From Asterella californica (taxonomy: Eukaryota; Streptophyta; Marchantiopsida; Marchantiales; Aytoniaceae): a stretch of DNA of 64,000 bases. The notes beneath the pieces are model-generated. The model saw only the letters and a list, made by a program, of their open reading frames with translations, was not told the DNA's origin and ran no database searches. Below are positions 1 to 12,257 of the stretch, one piece after another (the first letter of the stretch is position 1; each line of letters opens with the position of its first letter). The stretch lies in the NCBI GenBank assembly GCA_036924285.1, contig JAYKYS010000005.1, positions 9,920,001 to 9,984,000 of the forward strand, read 5' to 3'. The translations under genes and the position numbers were made by a program.

Positions 1-1793
1 CGGGGCACTTTGACGAGGGATTTTGAAGATCAGAAGGCATGGACGGAGAGCTCTCGACGGGAGGAGCAATCTGACCACAAATTTCACTCGATTTGGAGGT
101 CCAGGGCATACGTTATGGCGATTTGAAGTTCATAGAGTGATGAGAGTACAAGAGTTTCTCTTCCGATTGTAAGATTAAGGGGTTTGAGTGATTGAGCCGT
201 CAGATTGAGACCAGATTTCATGGGCTTGTAGTCTGTCAGCTGCTGAAGCTCTGGCCACAAATTTCACCACCGGATGTTGTGCGGATTGAGCGCAATGGCG
301 ATTTGAAGGCGACGGGGTGCAGAAAGATGTCAATCTGAAGCAGCGAGTTTGCAGATTTATGGAGGACGATCAGAACGGTCAAATCGGCTCAAATTTCCTG
401 TGTAGTGAGTTTACCTTCTGAATTGATAGCACAGGAAGTTGGAGTGGAAGTGGACGGTTCATTTAGTCGAAGAAGCTTCTGTCCTGAATCTGAGATTGGA
501 AGTGCGTGTTAGTTTCTGTGGATTTGTGTTAATTGTGGGAGGAGATCTAGCCGTCAGATCTTCCTGAAATTTGACCTGCAAGTAGAGATTTTAGTATCCT
601 ACCTACGTGGCAAGTTTGAGAGGAGACTGAGCTGTAGATCTGTATCTATCATGTGTGAAAGTTCGCTGGTTTTTCTGCCGAGTTGTATCGGCAACGATAT
701 CTACTCTAGGTCTCGAGTTGTCAGCGGCAGCTGGCTGAAAAGTATCCAGTGCGACATTTGTATTGCTTTGGGGAGTATTCTAGGCGTAGATATGACTTTA
801 GCGACCTACGTTGTATCCACATCATGTGGTTGTTAGGTTCGCACTCAACGTGGCAAAGTGCGATCTTTGACCTGTAGAGTCGACTACCTGTCTAGCCTAG
901 TCTCCGGTTTTTGGGACACGTTACGGTGCATGCATTAGAACCTTTCACCCAGAAGACCCACACGTGGATGAGTATGACGGCACCAAACATGCGATGTGCA
1001 TGTGTGCCACCTCATCGGTCCGTGAGGCTTGGGTTGCTTGGTTAGGGAGCTTGCACCTATCCTTGTTTTGTGTTCGAAACTTTTAAGCAAAGGGGAGTGA
1101 CCTGTGTGGGGGCATTCGACCTGGGGAAAAATCCAAGAGATTGTTCGTGTGGAGATCGTGGTGATCCTATGAGATTGAATCAGAGTTTTATGGATCGAGA
1201 TACCTTTGTAGTTGGAGTGCACATGTTGTGAGAGATGGACGAAGGACTCTACTTACCGCCCAGATTCCCTTTTCGAAACCCTTTCTCGATTAAACTGATG
1301 TATATGGAACGAGTCCACTTTCAACAGTTTCTGATAGGATCCTTCGGGCATAACTTTACCGCGCAAGTTATGCTCTCGCCTGTCCCTGTGATCTTACCTG
1401 TTGTCACTTACGGCCAAGAATGGGACCTCACCGTCTTTATTCTCATCTAACGAAGGATGGATCTAAATCAGCTCCCTCCTGTAAACTTTAACACCCAGTG
1501 CGAGATAAGACACATCTGTCGACCCAAAGCCATGTACGAAGCCCTAGTAGTGAGAAACTTCGGAGAGGAATACTACCGAGAGATCATGTCATCACATATT
1601 CCGTTTGTCGTGCCCATGATCATCCAACGTTTTCGTGTAGTTATCTTGACCCTTTACTGAGAGAAAGAAAGTGCTTAGTTATCGAGGAAGTTAGAGAGAA
1701 ATCTACAAGAAACTTGTCGCTCTGCTGTGCATTGATCGCTAGCCACAGCCAGAAGGTACGCCCTTGCTCAAAGGAAAGGCTCTCGCTACGACA
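1..1793 (+). repeat. TE-A LTR 1 (5' end outside window)
   Basis: This is bases 242-2034 of the 2,034-bp LTR. It is non-coding; the small open frames in it (for example 651-836, 1235-1450, 1457-1660) recur in all copies only because the DNA is repeated and resemble no protein. It differs from LTRs 2 and 3 at two sites I noticed (A at 327 against C; A at 821 against G), so LTRs 2 and 3 are closer to each other than to this one. Confidence 0.9.
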
Positions 1794-1797
1794 TATT

Positions 1798-1815
1798 TGG
1801 TGCTTCCACTGAGAG
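1798..1815 (+). other. TE-A primer-binding site, copy 1
   Basis: TGGTGCTTCCACTGAGAG lies four bases after the LTR end, the position of a tRNA primer-binding site, and starts with the TGG that pairs with tRNA CCA. The identical 18-mer occurs at the matching place in TE-B (24538-24555), so it is conserved across the family. It is not the initiator-methionine type (TGGTATCAGAGC); I could not assign the tRNA. Confidence 0.8.
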
Positions 1816-1861
1816 CACGCTTTGAGGTGGTTGAGTGAGTTGTTGCCGAGGAGCGTCAAGT

Positions 1862-4180
1862 ATGAATCTTCCCGAAGCAATGGGGACGAGTGGAGGAGGA
1901 GCGGACGATCTGCTTTGAGCATTGACGATGTTGTTGAGATAACAACAAGGAGGCGATGTTGGGGAGCAGAAGTCTACAAGAGCTCTACAAGCGGTGGTGA
2001 AGAAGTTGGGGAGGTTCGATGGAAGGAACATCACGAAGTATGTTCGGGAGTATATTTGTGAGATGGAGGTAAATCGTGTGCCTGAGACAGAGATGATTTC
2101 TAGTTTTGAGTTGGCTGTGATACCTGAGATCCGTAGTCAAGTGACAAAGCTGAAGGATGCACGTACGAGTTCTTGGGAGGAGTATGAGCAGAGGTTGAAG
2201 AGTGAATTTTTTGATGATGATGCGGATAGAGTAACCAAGAGAACGTTCTTGGAGTGGATAGAGCAGCGTCCGGGGAATGAGATGACGCCAAATGAGTTGC
2301 TGCGTGAGTTTGAGAAACGGTTCTGTCAACTGTCTCCATCCGAGAGGACAACGCTTGACTTAAGGAAGACAGAACTTTTTCTATAAGCTGCTGATGAAAA
2401 TCTAGAGGATAAGCTTTTCTTGATGCTAGCAGACAAGGGGGAAGAAGGAGGAGTGAGCACAGACTGGAGAAAGGTAGAGGAAGCTGTTACTATTCTCACG
2501 AAGCAGAAACGTGGAAGAGGTAGAGCTGCAACCTTGAGGTCTGATGTCTCTTTAGCTCCATTGCCCAAGCCTGCCAATAGCAAGATTGAAGATTCTGCAA
2601 TCGATGAGTTGGTCAAGGGTCTGAGAGAGTTAAGGATAGAGATGGCAGAGCTAAAGCATAGTCGAAGTCCTGGTGATACCAATGCATCTTCAACTAGCAG
2701 AAATTTTGTTAGAAGATGTATCTGGTGTGACAGTACTGAACACCAACGACGAGATTGTGAGGAGTTTTCCGAAGCTCTCAGAACCGGAGTCGTGAATTTT
2801 AGAGATGGAAAGATTCATCTCGTCCAAACTGGTGCGCCGTTGAATACCAACTTTGGTAAGAGAGGAATGAAGAGTTTGGTGAGAGGTCAGGTTGGTATAG
2901 CTACGGCGATACGCACAATAGAGCCAGAAACGTTTGCGATTGAAGTAGATGTACCAGTTGTAGCAGCTGTTAAGAGCGATGTAGTTGAAGTTCCACGAGA
3001 AGTAATGTTGCGAGGTGCGGAGGCAATTCGTCGCATTACTGGATGGGATGATCCTGTAGAGGCAGGGTGTGTCAAGGCTTACTTGGTGCAAGAGAAGCAT
3101 GTAAGCTGGCAAGATGCGATTGTGGAAGAGAAAAGGAGACGTGATGATGATGTTGCTGATCCGGAGGAGGCTACAAGGAGAGCCAGAACCACGAAGAGGA
3201 GAGGGCAACAAGAGACATCACCGTCTGATATCCCTTCGACGTCTCAAGGGGCATCTACGTCTGAACCTATGGTTGATGTTCCTATTTATGACACGGAGAT
3301 GAGAGAGAAAGGCAAAGGTGCTTCTTCAAAGGGCAAAGGTAAAGCACCGACCTACAGACTACAGTCTGATATCGAGACCAGCACCAACTTGAAGGAGATT
3401 CTTGAAGAGAGAATTTTGGATGCAAAAATAGAATTTTCCTTGCGAGAGGCCTTAGGGATAGCTAAACGTGATTTTCATGAGTTGATCATAGATGTGATCA
3501 AGAGAAAGAGGCAGATGACTGCGGATACAGTGATGGTGAAAGCATTGGATACTGACATCACTGGGGAAGAAGATGAAGAGTTAGGTTGCGTATTTGCCCA
3601 AAAGCATGTACTACAGGCGTCGAATGGAAGAGAGGCAAAAGTTTCAGACTGTGCTCCAGAACATGGCGACGAGAAGCAGCATGAGAGTCACTATTCTCGA
3701 GCATATTGGGCTCGTGCAACCACAGAGACAAGGGTCCGACTGGGTAACTTGTCAGAGGCTATAGTGGCGTTGGTGGATCACGGTTCAGAGATTAACATCA
3801 TGTCCAAAAATATTTACGAGAAGGGGAAGTGGCCAATCGACACAGGACATGGATGGGTTCTTCGTGCTGCTAACAACCAAAGAGGTGAACTTTTTGGTGC
3901 TTGTCCAGCTGTCAAGACTCGGATAGGAGATGTAGAGATAGAACAAAACTTTTTTGTTCAGAGTGTAGCTGCTTATCCTGTGATCCTTGGTCAACCGTAC
4001 ATTACTACGTCTAGGATGGAGACGAAAGTAATGGACGATGGGTCTCATTATGCTCGTATCAGAAGTCAAGATGGTACAAGAGCGGTACAGTTTCTTATTG
4101 TACGTACGGGTCATGAAAGGAACAGAGAGAAGCTGAGGGACAGTCCCTTAAGGACTGACAAAGAGTTTTCGGATTTTTAG
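1862..4180 (+). pseudogene. gag: TE-A gag-protease, copy 1 (three internal stops)
   Basis: Structural protein and protease of the element. The frame runs from ATG 1862 but is broken by TGA 1916, TAA 1940 and TAA 2384. The homologous TE-B frame reads through the last site with a glutamine, so C-to-T decay is likely there. The largest open part is 2420-4180 (586 codons). In it a CCHC zinc knuckle is seen at C100, C103, H108, C113, followed by a charged low-complexity linker at about 230-310, then a retropepsin-like domain with active-site D453-H-G-S in place of the usual DTG/DSG, and the ILG motif typical of the C-terminal part of the fold. TE-B also has DHGS, so this is a family trait. The frame ends at TAG 4178; reverse transcriptase continues in the -1 frame. 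Confidence 0.85.
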
Positions 4181-6039
4181 TTAGCACTCCTGTAGAGCGG
4201 GAGTATGGGAGTGTTGATAGGAGAAAGAGCCTTCCGCTAGTGCCAGAAGATGAAGAAGAGATGTTTAAATGTGGATTTGCTCAGTTTTCTGAAACATGTG
4301 TAAATAGATTTCGAGTGGTAGAAGAGATGGATAGTGTACAAAGACGATGTGTGAAGAAGCAGGAAGATCTCTTCAAAACTCAAGGAGTTCTATTAGATCG
4401 GGAGTTCATTAACGGGGTGTATGAAGAAGAGGGCTTTGAAGATACTCTTGAGGAAGTTTTGTCGTTTATAAGCACCGATTCTTTGGTTAATGGATTAGTC
4501 GCGATCCGTTCACGTGAGTTACATGAGGAGATTACAAGATTCGTCGAGGACGACTACAAGGTTCAGCTTCAGATGAAAGGAGATCATGAGTTGGAGTTAG
4601 AGAAGAGTAGAGCCATGAAACACCAAGAAGCGCAGGTTCATACAAAATACAAGACGGTGGCGCGTAAAGTGAAGCCGGTGGCTACTCAGCTACCTGAAGA
4701 CTCTAACAAGCAAGTGGAACGAGCATCGACTGAACCAGTTCTGCGGGATTCACAGAGAGTATGGCACAGGTTCACAAAAGAGACACTCAAACGACTACAG
4801 ATTGGAGGGGGTGAGTTTCTCACTGAGGAAGAGAGAAAGCGTTTTCATGAGATGTTGAGAAGGCATGGAAAGGCTTTTGCTTTCAGTGCAGAAGAGATTG
4901 GATGTGCAGATACGAGTGTCGTAGCACCCATGGTGATCTTCACAGTACCACATGTGCCTTGGGACTTGAAGCCTATACCAGTGCCACGAGCTATGTTGCC
5001 AAAGCTTGTGGAATTGTTGAAAGAGAAGATACGCATGGGTATTTTAGAGCCATCTATGGGACCTTACTCGAGTCGGTGGTTTACTGTACCTAAGAAGTCA
5101 GGGGCTCTTAGGTTCATCCAAGACATGCAACATGCTAACAAGGTGACTATTCGAAACATGGGAGCAGGACCCATAGTAGATGAAGTTGCAGAAGCTTTTG
5201 CTGGTCGTGCTATCTACTCGATTGGAGATTTATACTCTGGGTATGATCAGTTCCAGTTGGCAATGGAGAGCAGAGATCTCACCACCATGCGTACTCCGCT
5301 TGGGCTTGTAAGGATGTGTACATTATCGCAAGGAGCGACAAACTCTGTTGCGCATGTGCAAAATGCAATGAATAGGATTTTGAGGGAATTCATTCCGGAG
5401 AAGACCATACCTTTCATAGATGATATTCCTATGAAAGGGTGTGCGATCGAAGACAAAGATGAGAAGCTGACTGAGGATGGATGTCGAAGGTTTGTGGTTG
5501 ATCATATTCACGATGTGGAGATGATCTTAACAAGGCTTGAGGAGGTAAATCTCACTCTTTCAGCAGAGAAGTCGAGCTTTGGAGTACCAGAGATTGTTGT
5601 TGTTGGTCATCTTTGTGGAGCTTTTGGTCGACGTCCAAACCCATCAAAGGTTGATGCCATTGGGAGGATGAAAGATTGTGTCAACACCACAGAGGTTAGG
5701 AGATTCTTGGGAGCTTGTTTGTTCTATCGAGTGTGGATTCCTCATTTTGGTCACATGTCTGAACCGTTGTATGAGTTGCTGAGGAAGCGAAGGAGGTTCA
5801 CTTGGGGTGAGGAGCAGAGGGTCGCTATGGTGCGACTAAAAGAAGCGTTGAAATCACCACCAGTTCTACGACAGTTGAGCTATGATTGTGGTAGACCCAT
5901 AGTCGTTACTGTTGATACTAGTCCTATCGCTATAGGTTGGGCAATAGGGCAGGATGATGGTGAGGAAAAGAGGTTTGCAACAAGATTTGGTGCTCGCATA
6001 CTTTCGGATCGACAAAGGAGATACCCTCAAGTCAAATGA
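4171..6039 (+). pseudogene. pol: TE-A reverse transcriptase and N-terminal RNase H, copy 1
   Basis: This frame is open from the overlap with the protease frame (-1 relative to it), with the first methionine at 4240. The 599-residue part from that methionine has an acidic N-terminal extension, then a Ty3/Gypsy reverse transcriptase: motif A with D330 in SIGDLYSGYD, motif B SQGATNS at 363-369, and the catalytic motif C F-I-D-D at 392-395. RNase H begins at about 560 with the VTVDTS aspartate. The frame then stops at TGA 6037, one codon before the conserved RNase H glutamate (ELWG). TE-B has arginine there, so a CGA-to-TGA change is the simplest explanation. The reverse transcriptase residues look intact, but RNase H is split. 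The overlap at 4171-4180 (GGATTTTTAG) allows a -1 slip. Confidence 0.88.
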
Positions 6040-7791
6040 GAGCTATGGGGCGTTGTAACTGCAATGAAAGCTGAGAAGGAGTATCTCATTGGAGCACATG
6101 TACTACTTGAAACTGATTGCTTATCTCTGTTGGGAATGATAGCAAACTGCACAACGTCTGATATTGCTATGTTACGTTGGATAGCTTACATTAGGTCGTT
6201 GAATCCAGAGTTGAGGCACATAGCAGGGAAGATGAACTCGATGGCAGACATGTTGTCTAGAGCTAGGTACTCTCAAGAAGAAGATATGGAGGCGGAAGAT
6301 ATGGATGAAGATGATGCAGAGGAGGGGCAAGTTCTACAACTATCAAGCGAGGACCGGAGTCGCTTGGATGGTGTTCTTCCTTTCAGGGAAGAACTCTACT
6401 GTGGGAGGCTCAAAGAAATCGGACGCTATCTAAGCACTCTTCAGAAGTATGAAGAATGGACGGAGAAAGTCTTCAAGGAGATACGACATCAGGCCTATGG
6501 CTATCTATTACGAGATGGATATCTGTGGAAGAGGCCAAAGAGGAGAGATGGAGTACCCTTGAGAGTAGTGGATGATGCAGAGATCAAGAAACAAGTACTC
6601 GAACAATTTCATGATACCTTATGGGCAAGTCATCGAGGTACATGGGCGACCTTTACCAAGATCAAGGAGAGGTATTGGTGGAAAGGATTGTATCGAGATG
6701 TAGAGAAGTTTGTTGGGTCATGCATTGAATGTCAATTCCAATCCAAGATTCGGTATAGGGATGGATTGAGACCCACATATCCCTTGTCCATTCATTTCCA
6801 ATGGGTTTTGGATCTGGTTGCCATGCCACCAGGAATTTGGGGCATGCGTCATTTAGTTTTGGCTCGGGAAGAGCTATCTAACTTTGTAGAAGGGAGGACT
6901 CTACGCACCAAAGCTACTGAACCTGTCTGTCGATTCATACTAGAAGATATCGTTTCTAGATATGGAAGCGTGGGGAGAATCCGTGCAGATAGAGGAGAGT
7001 TGAATGCAGATGAAGCACGTGAGTTCTTCAACAGGTATGGAATACGATTGAAGTTGACCACTTCGATGAACCCGGAAGCGAATGGGAAAAGTGAACGAGG
7101 GCACCCACCAATCATCCAAGCATTGGTGAAAGCGTGCAAGGGGCGTCATGGGGACTGGCCTAGACTTCTTCCTTTTGCGTTGTGGGCTGATAGAACTACT
7201 CATAGTACTGTCACTGGTTACATGCCTATAGAACTGATGACTGGTCAAAAACCTATCATGCCAGCGGAAGGAGACGTTCCTACTTGGGTATGTCTACCTT
7301 GGGAGGATGGTTCTGATGGGGAAGGACTATTGACATTACGAATTCAGCAGCTTGAGCGACGTGAGGAGGACCTCGAAGAAGCATTGGTCAAACTCAAGGA
7401 GGCGAGGTTGAAGAACAAGGAGCGATTCGACAAGACACATCGACTGCGGAAGAAGCCGATCCGAGAAGGTCACTGGGTCATAGTATATGACAACAGTTTG
7501 GATAACCAACACAGCACTATCAAGAAGTTTGCACGACGTTGGTTTGGTCCTTATGTTGTTGTTGTCGTTCACGACAACGCCACATATGGTTTGCGAGAAT
7601 TGGATGGTACACTCTTGAAGTTACCCATTGCTGGTAAAAGGGTCAAGGTCTTCCGAAGACGTGAAGGATTTCTTGATTTCGATGAACTTCTCGAGTCTGA
7701 TTCTCATCTATCCAGACCTTATGCGAGGGAAGATGATGATGGACCTGACAATTCAGAGCACGATGAAGGATACGATGATGACTATGGATAA
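6040..7791 (+). pseudogene. pol: TE-A C-terminal RNase H and integrase, copy 1
   Basis: Same frame as the reverse transcriptase, resuming directly after the TGA; the first methionine is at 6064 (575 codons). RNase H ends with the ETDCLSLL motif near residues 16-23. Integrase follows: zinc-binding H183, H190, C220, C223; catalytic D250, D309 and E344, the D-to-E gap matching the D,D-35-E pattern; and a C-terminal module containing WFGPY at about 490. The tail is acidic and I see no chromodomain. Because the upstream stop removes it from the start of pol, this part could be made only by readthrough. The catalytic residues are otherwise intact. Confidence 0.88.
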
Positions 7792-7821
7792 CAAGTTGGC
7801 ACATACCGGAGGATGTGTAGG

Positions 7822-7836
7822 TTTGGAGGGGGTGAA
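7822..7836 (+). other. TE-A polypurine tract, copy 1
   Basis: TTTGGAGGGGGTGAA sits directly before the LTR start (TGTCCTG), as a plus-strand primer should. TE-G has the same tract on the minus strand (60717 onward) next to its own LTR, which confirms the boundary. Confidence 0.8.
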
Positions 7837-9870
7837 TGTCCTGTTGTGGGACCAGTTAGTATGTAAATTACGCGTATAAGTGCGTTTTGCACATAATTGT
7901 AGAAGTTGTGGTGTAATGGGATCTAAAACATTGCTCTTATGAGCTTAGAATGCACTATTATCTGCTGGGGGTCTCCATGGGGCAGAAAAGGACAAGGTTG
8001 AGTCCTTTAGCTTCCCATTGGTCCACCCAAAAGTGAAGATAACTTGTCTTCTATCTAAGTGTGCGCTCTGGGAGGTTCGGGGCACTTTGACGAGGGATTT
8101 TGAAGATCAGAAGGCATGGACGGAGAGCTCTCGACGGGAGGAGCAATCTGACCACAAATTTCACTCGATTTGGAGGTCCAGGGCATACGTTATGGCGATT
8201 TGAAGTTCATAGAGTGATGAGAGTACAAGAGTTTCTCTTCCGATTGTAAGATTAAGGGGTTTGAGTGATTGAGCCGTCAGATTGAGACCAGATTTCATGG
8301 GCTTGTAGTCTGTCAGCTGCTGAAGCTCTGGCCACAAATTTCACCACCGGATGTTGTGCGGATTGAGCGCAATGGCGATTTGAAGGCGACGGGGTGCAGA
8401 AAGCTGTCAATCTGAAGCAGCGAGTTTGCAGATTTATGGAGGACGATCAGAACGGTCAAATCGGCTCAAATTTCCTGTGTAGTGAGTTTACCTTCTGAAT
8501 TGATAGCACAGGAAGTTGGAGTGGAAGTGGACGGTTCATTTAGTCGAAGAAGCTTCTGTCCTGAATCTGAGATTGGAAGTGCGTGTTAGTTTCTGTGGAT
8601 TTGTGTTAATTGTGGGAGGAGATCTAGCCGTCAGATCTTCCTGAAATTTGACCTGCAAGTAGAGATTTTAGTATCCTACCTACGTGGCAAGTTTGAGAGG
8701 AGACTGAGCTGTAGATCTGTATCTATCATGTGTGAAAGTTCGCTGGTTTTTCTGCCGAGTTGTATCGGCAACGATATCTACTCTAGGTCTCGAGTTGTCA
8801 GCGGCAGCTGGCTGAAAAGTATCCAGTGCGACATTTGTATTGCTTTGGGGAGTATTCTAGGCGTAGATATGACTTTAGCGACCTACGTTGTATCCACGTC
8901 ATGTGGTTGTTAGGTTCGCACTCAACGTGGCAAAGTGCGATCTTTGACCTGTAGAGTCGACTACCTGTCTAGCCTAGTCTCCGGTTTTTGGGACACGTTA
9001 CGGTGCATGCATTAGAACCTTTCACCCAGAAGACCCACACGTGGATGAGTATGACGGCACCAAACATGCGATGTGCATGTGTGCCACCTCATCGGTCCGT
9101 GAGGCTTGGGTTGCTTGGTTAGGGAGCTTGCACCTATCCTTGTTTTGTGTTCGAAACTTTTAAGCAAAGGGGAGTGACCTGTGTGGGGGCATTCGACCTG
9201 GGGAAAAATCCAAGAGATTGTTCGTGTGGAGATCGTGGTGATCCTATGAGATTGAATCAGAGTTTTATGGATCGAGATACCTTTGTAGTTGGAGTGCACA
9301 TGTTGTGAGAGATGGACGAAGGACTCTACTTACCGCCCAGATTCCCTTTTCGAAACCCTTTCTCGATTAAACTGATGTATATGGAACGAGTCCACTTTCA
9401 ACAGTTTCTGATAGGATCCTTCGGGCATAACTTTACCGCGCAAGTTATGCTCTCGCCTGTCCCTGTGATCTTACCTGTTGTCACTTACGGCCAAGAATGG
9501 GACCTCACCGTCTTTATTCTCATCTAACGAAGGATGGATCTAAATCAGCTCCCTCCTGTAAACTTTAACACCCAGTGCGAGATAAGACACATCTGTCGAC
9601 CCAAAGCCATGTACGAAGCCCTAGTAGTGAGAAACTTCGGAGAGGAATACTACCGAGAGATCATGTCATCACATATTCCGTTTGTCGTGCCCATGATCAT
9701 CCAACGTTTTCGTGTAGTTATCTTGACCCTTTACTGAGAGAAAGAAAGTGCTTAGTTATCGAGGAAGTTAGAGAGAAATCTACAAGAAACTTGTCGCTCT
9801 GCTGTGCATTGATCGCTAGCCACAGCCAGAAGGTACGCCCTTGCTCAAAGGAAAGGCTCTCGCTACGACA
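7837..9870 (+). repeat. TE-A LTR 2 (shared by both units)
   Basis: A complete 2,034-bp LTR, TGTCCTGTTG...CTACGACA. It is the 3' LTR of the first unit and the 5' LTR of the second. Its start follows the polypurine tract and its end is fixed by comparison with LTR 3, where sequence diverges at the same base. Confidence 0.93.
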
Positions 9871-9874
9871 TATT

Positions 9875-9892
9875 TGGTGCTTCCACTGAGAG
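9875..9892 (+). other. TE-A primer-binding site, copy 2
   Basis: Same 18-mer as copy 1, four bases after LTR 2. Confidence 0.8.
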
Positions 9893-9938
9893 CACGCTTT
9901 GAGGTGGTTGAGTGAGTTGTTGCCGAGGAGCGTCAAGT

Positions 9939-12257
9939 ATGAATCTTCCCGAAGCAATGGGGACGAGTGGAGGAGGAGCGGACGATCTGCTTTGAGCATT
10001 GACGATGTTGTTGAGATAACAACAAGGAGGCGATGTTGGGGAGCAGAAGTCTACAAGAGCTCTACAAGCGGTGGTGAAGAAGTTGGGGAGGTTCGATGGA
10101 AGGAACATCACGAAGTATGTTCGGGAGTATATTTGTGAGATGGAGGTAAATCGTGTGCCTGAGACAGAGATGATTTCTAGTTTTGAGTTGGCTGTGATAC
10201 CTGAGATCCGTAGTCAAGTGACAAAGCTGAAGGATGCACGTACGAGTTCTTGGGAGGAGTATGAGCAGAGGTTGAAGAGTGAATTTTTTGATGATGATGC
10301 GGATAGAGTAACCAAGAGAACGTTCTTGGAGTGGATAGAGCAGCGTCCGGGGAATGAGATGACGCCAAATGAGTTGCTGCGTGAGTTTGAGAAACGGTTC
10401 TGTCAACTGTCTCCATCCGAGAGGACAACGCTTGACTTAAGGAAGACAGAACTTTTTCTATAAGCTGCTGATGAAAATCTAGAGGATAAGCTTTTCTTGA
10501 TGCTAGCAGACAAGGGGGAAGAAGGAGGAGTGAGCACAGACTGGAGAAAGGTAGAGGAAGCTGTTACTATTCTCACGAAGCAGAAACGTGGAAGAGGTAG
10601 AGCTGCAACCTTGAGGTCTGATGTCTCTTTAGCTCCATTGCCCAAGCCTGCCAATAGCAAGATTGAAGATTCTGCAATCGATGAGTTGGTCAAGGGTCTG
10701 AGAGAGTTAAGGATAGAGATGGCAGAGCTAAAGCATAGTCGAAGTCCTGGTGATACCAATGCATCTTCAACTAGCAGAAATTTTGTTAGAAGATGTATCT
10801 GGTGTGACAGTACTGAACACCAACGACGAGATTGTGAGGAGTTTTCCGAAGCTCTCAGAACCGGAGTCGTGAATTTTAGAGATGGAAAGATTCATCTCGT
10901 CCAAACTGGTGCGCCGTTGAATACCAACTTTGGTAAGAGAGGAATGAAGAGTTTGGTGAGAGATCAGGTTGGTATAGCTACGGCGATACGCACAATAGAG
11001 CCAGAAACGTTTGCGATTGAAGTAGATGTACCAGTTGTAGCAGCTGTTAAGAGCGATGTAGTTGAAGTTCCACGAGAAGTAATGTTGCGAGGTGCGGAGG
11101 CAATTCGTCGCATTACTGGATGGGATGATCCTGTAGAGGCAGGGTGTGTCAAGGCTTACTTGGTGCAAGAGAAGCATGTAAACTGGCAAGATGCGATTGT
11201 GGAAGAGAAAAGGAGACGTGATGATGATGTTGCTGATCCGGAGGAGGCTACAAGGAGAGCCAGAACCACGAAGAGGAGAGGGCAACAAGAGACATCACCG
11301 TCTGATATCCCTTCGACGTCTCAAGGGGCATCTACGTCTGAACCTATGGTTGATGTTCCTATTTATGACACGGAGATGAGAGAGAAAGGCAAAGGTGCTT
11401 CTTCAAAGGGCAAAGGTAAAGCACCGACCTACAGACTACAGTCTGATATCGAGACCAGCACCAACTTGAAGGAGATTCTTGAAGAGAGAATTTTGGATGC
11501 AAAAATAGAATTTTCCTTGCGAGAGGCCTTAGGGATAGCTAAACGTGATTTTCATGAGTTGATCATAGATGTGATCAAGAGAAAGAGGCAGATGACTGCG
11601 GATACAGTGATGGTGAAAGCATTGGATACTGACATCACTGGGGAAGAAGATGAAGAGTTAGGTTGCGTATTTGCCCAAAAGCATGTACTACAGACGTCGA
11701 ATGGAAGAGAGGCAAGAGTTTCAGACTGTGCTCCAGAACATGGCGACGAGAAGCAACATGAGAGTCACTATTCTCGAGCATATTGGGCTCGTGCAACCAC
11801 AGAGACAAGGGTCCGACTGGGTAACTTGTCAGAGGCTATAGTGGCGTTGGTGGATCACGGTTCAGAGATTAACATCATGTCCAAAAATATTTACGAGAAG
11901 GGGAAGTGGCCAATCGACACAGGACATGGATGGGTTCTTCGTGCTGCTAACAACCAAAGAGGTGAACTTTTTGGTGCTTGTCCAGCTGTCAAGACTCGGA
12001 TAGGAGATGTAGAGATAGAACAAAACTTTTTTGTTCAGAGTGTAGCTGCTTATCCTGTGATCCTTGGTCAACCGTACATTACTACGTCTAGGATGGAGAC
12101 GAAAGTAATGGACGATGGGTCTCATTATGCTCGTATCAGAAGTCAAGATGGTACAAGAGCGGTACAGTTTCTTATTGTACGTACGGGTCATGAAAGGAAC
12201 AGAGAGAAGCTGAGGGACAGTCCCTTAAGGACTGACAAAGAGTTTTCGGATTTTTAG
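9939..12257 (+). pseudogene. gag: TE-A gag-protease, copy 2
   Basis: Copy of the first gag-protease gene with the same stops at TGA 9993, TAA 10017, TAA 10461 and TAG 12255. The open part 10497-12257 (586 codons) keeps the CCHC knuckle and the DHGS protease site. I see four amino-acid differences from copy 1 (G/D, S/N, A/T and K/R), all from G/A changes, plus silent ones. Sharing every disabling stop shows that the unit was doubled after it had decayed. Confidence 0.85.

Noticed and set aside
651..1660. Small open frames in the TE-A LTR (61-104 codons), repeated at +8077 and +16154
   Set aside because: They recur only because the LTR is repeated. Several overlap on both strands and none resembles a protein.
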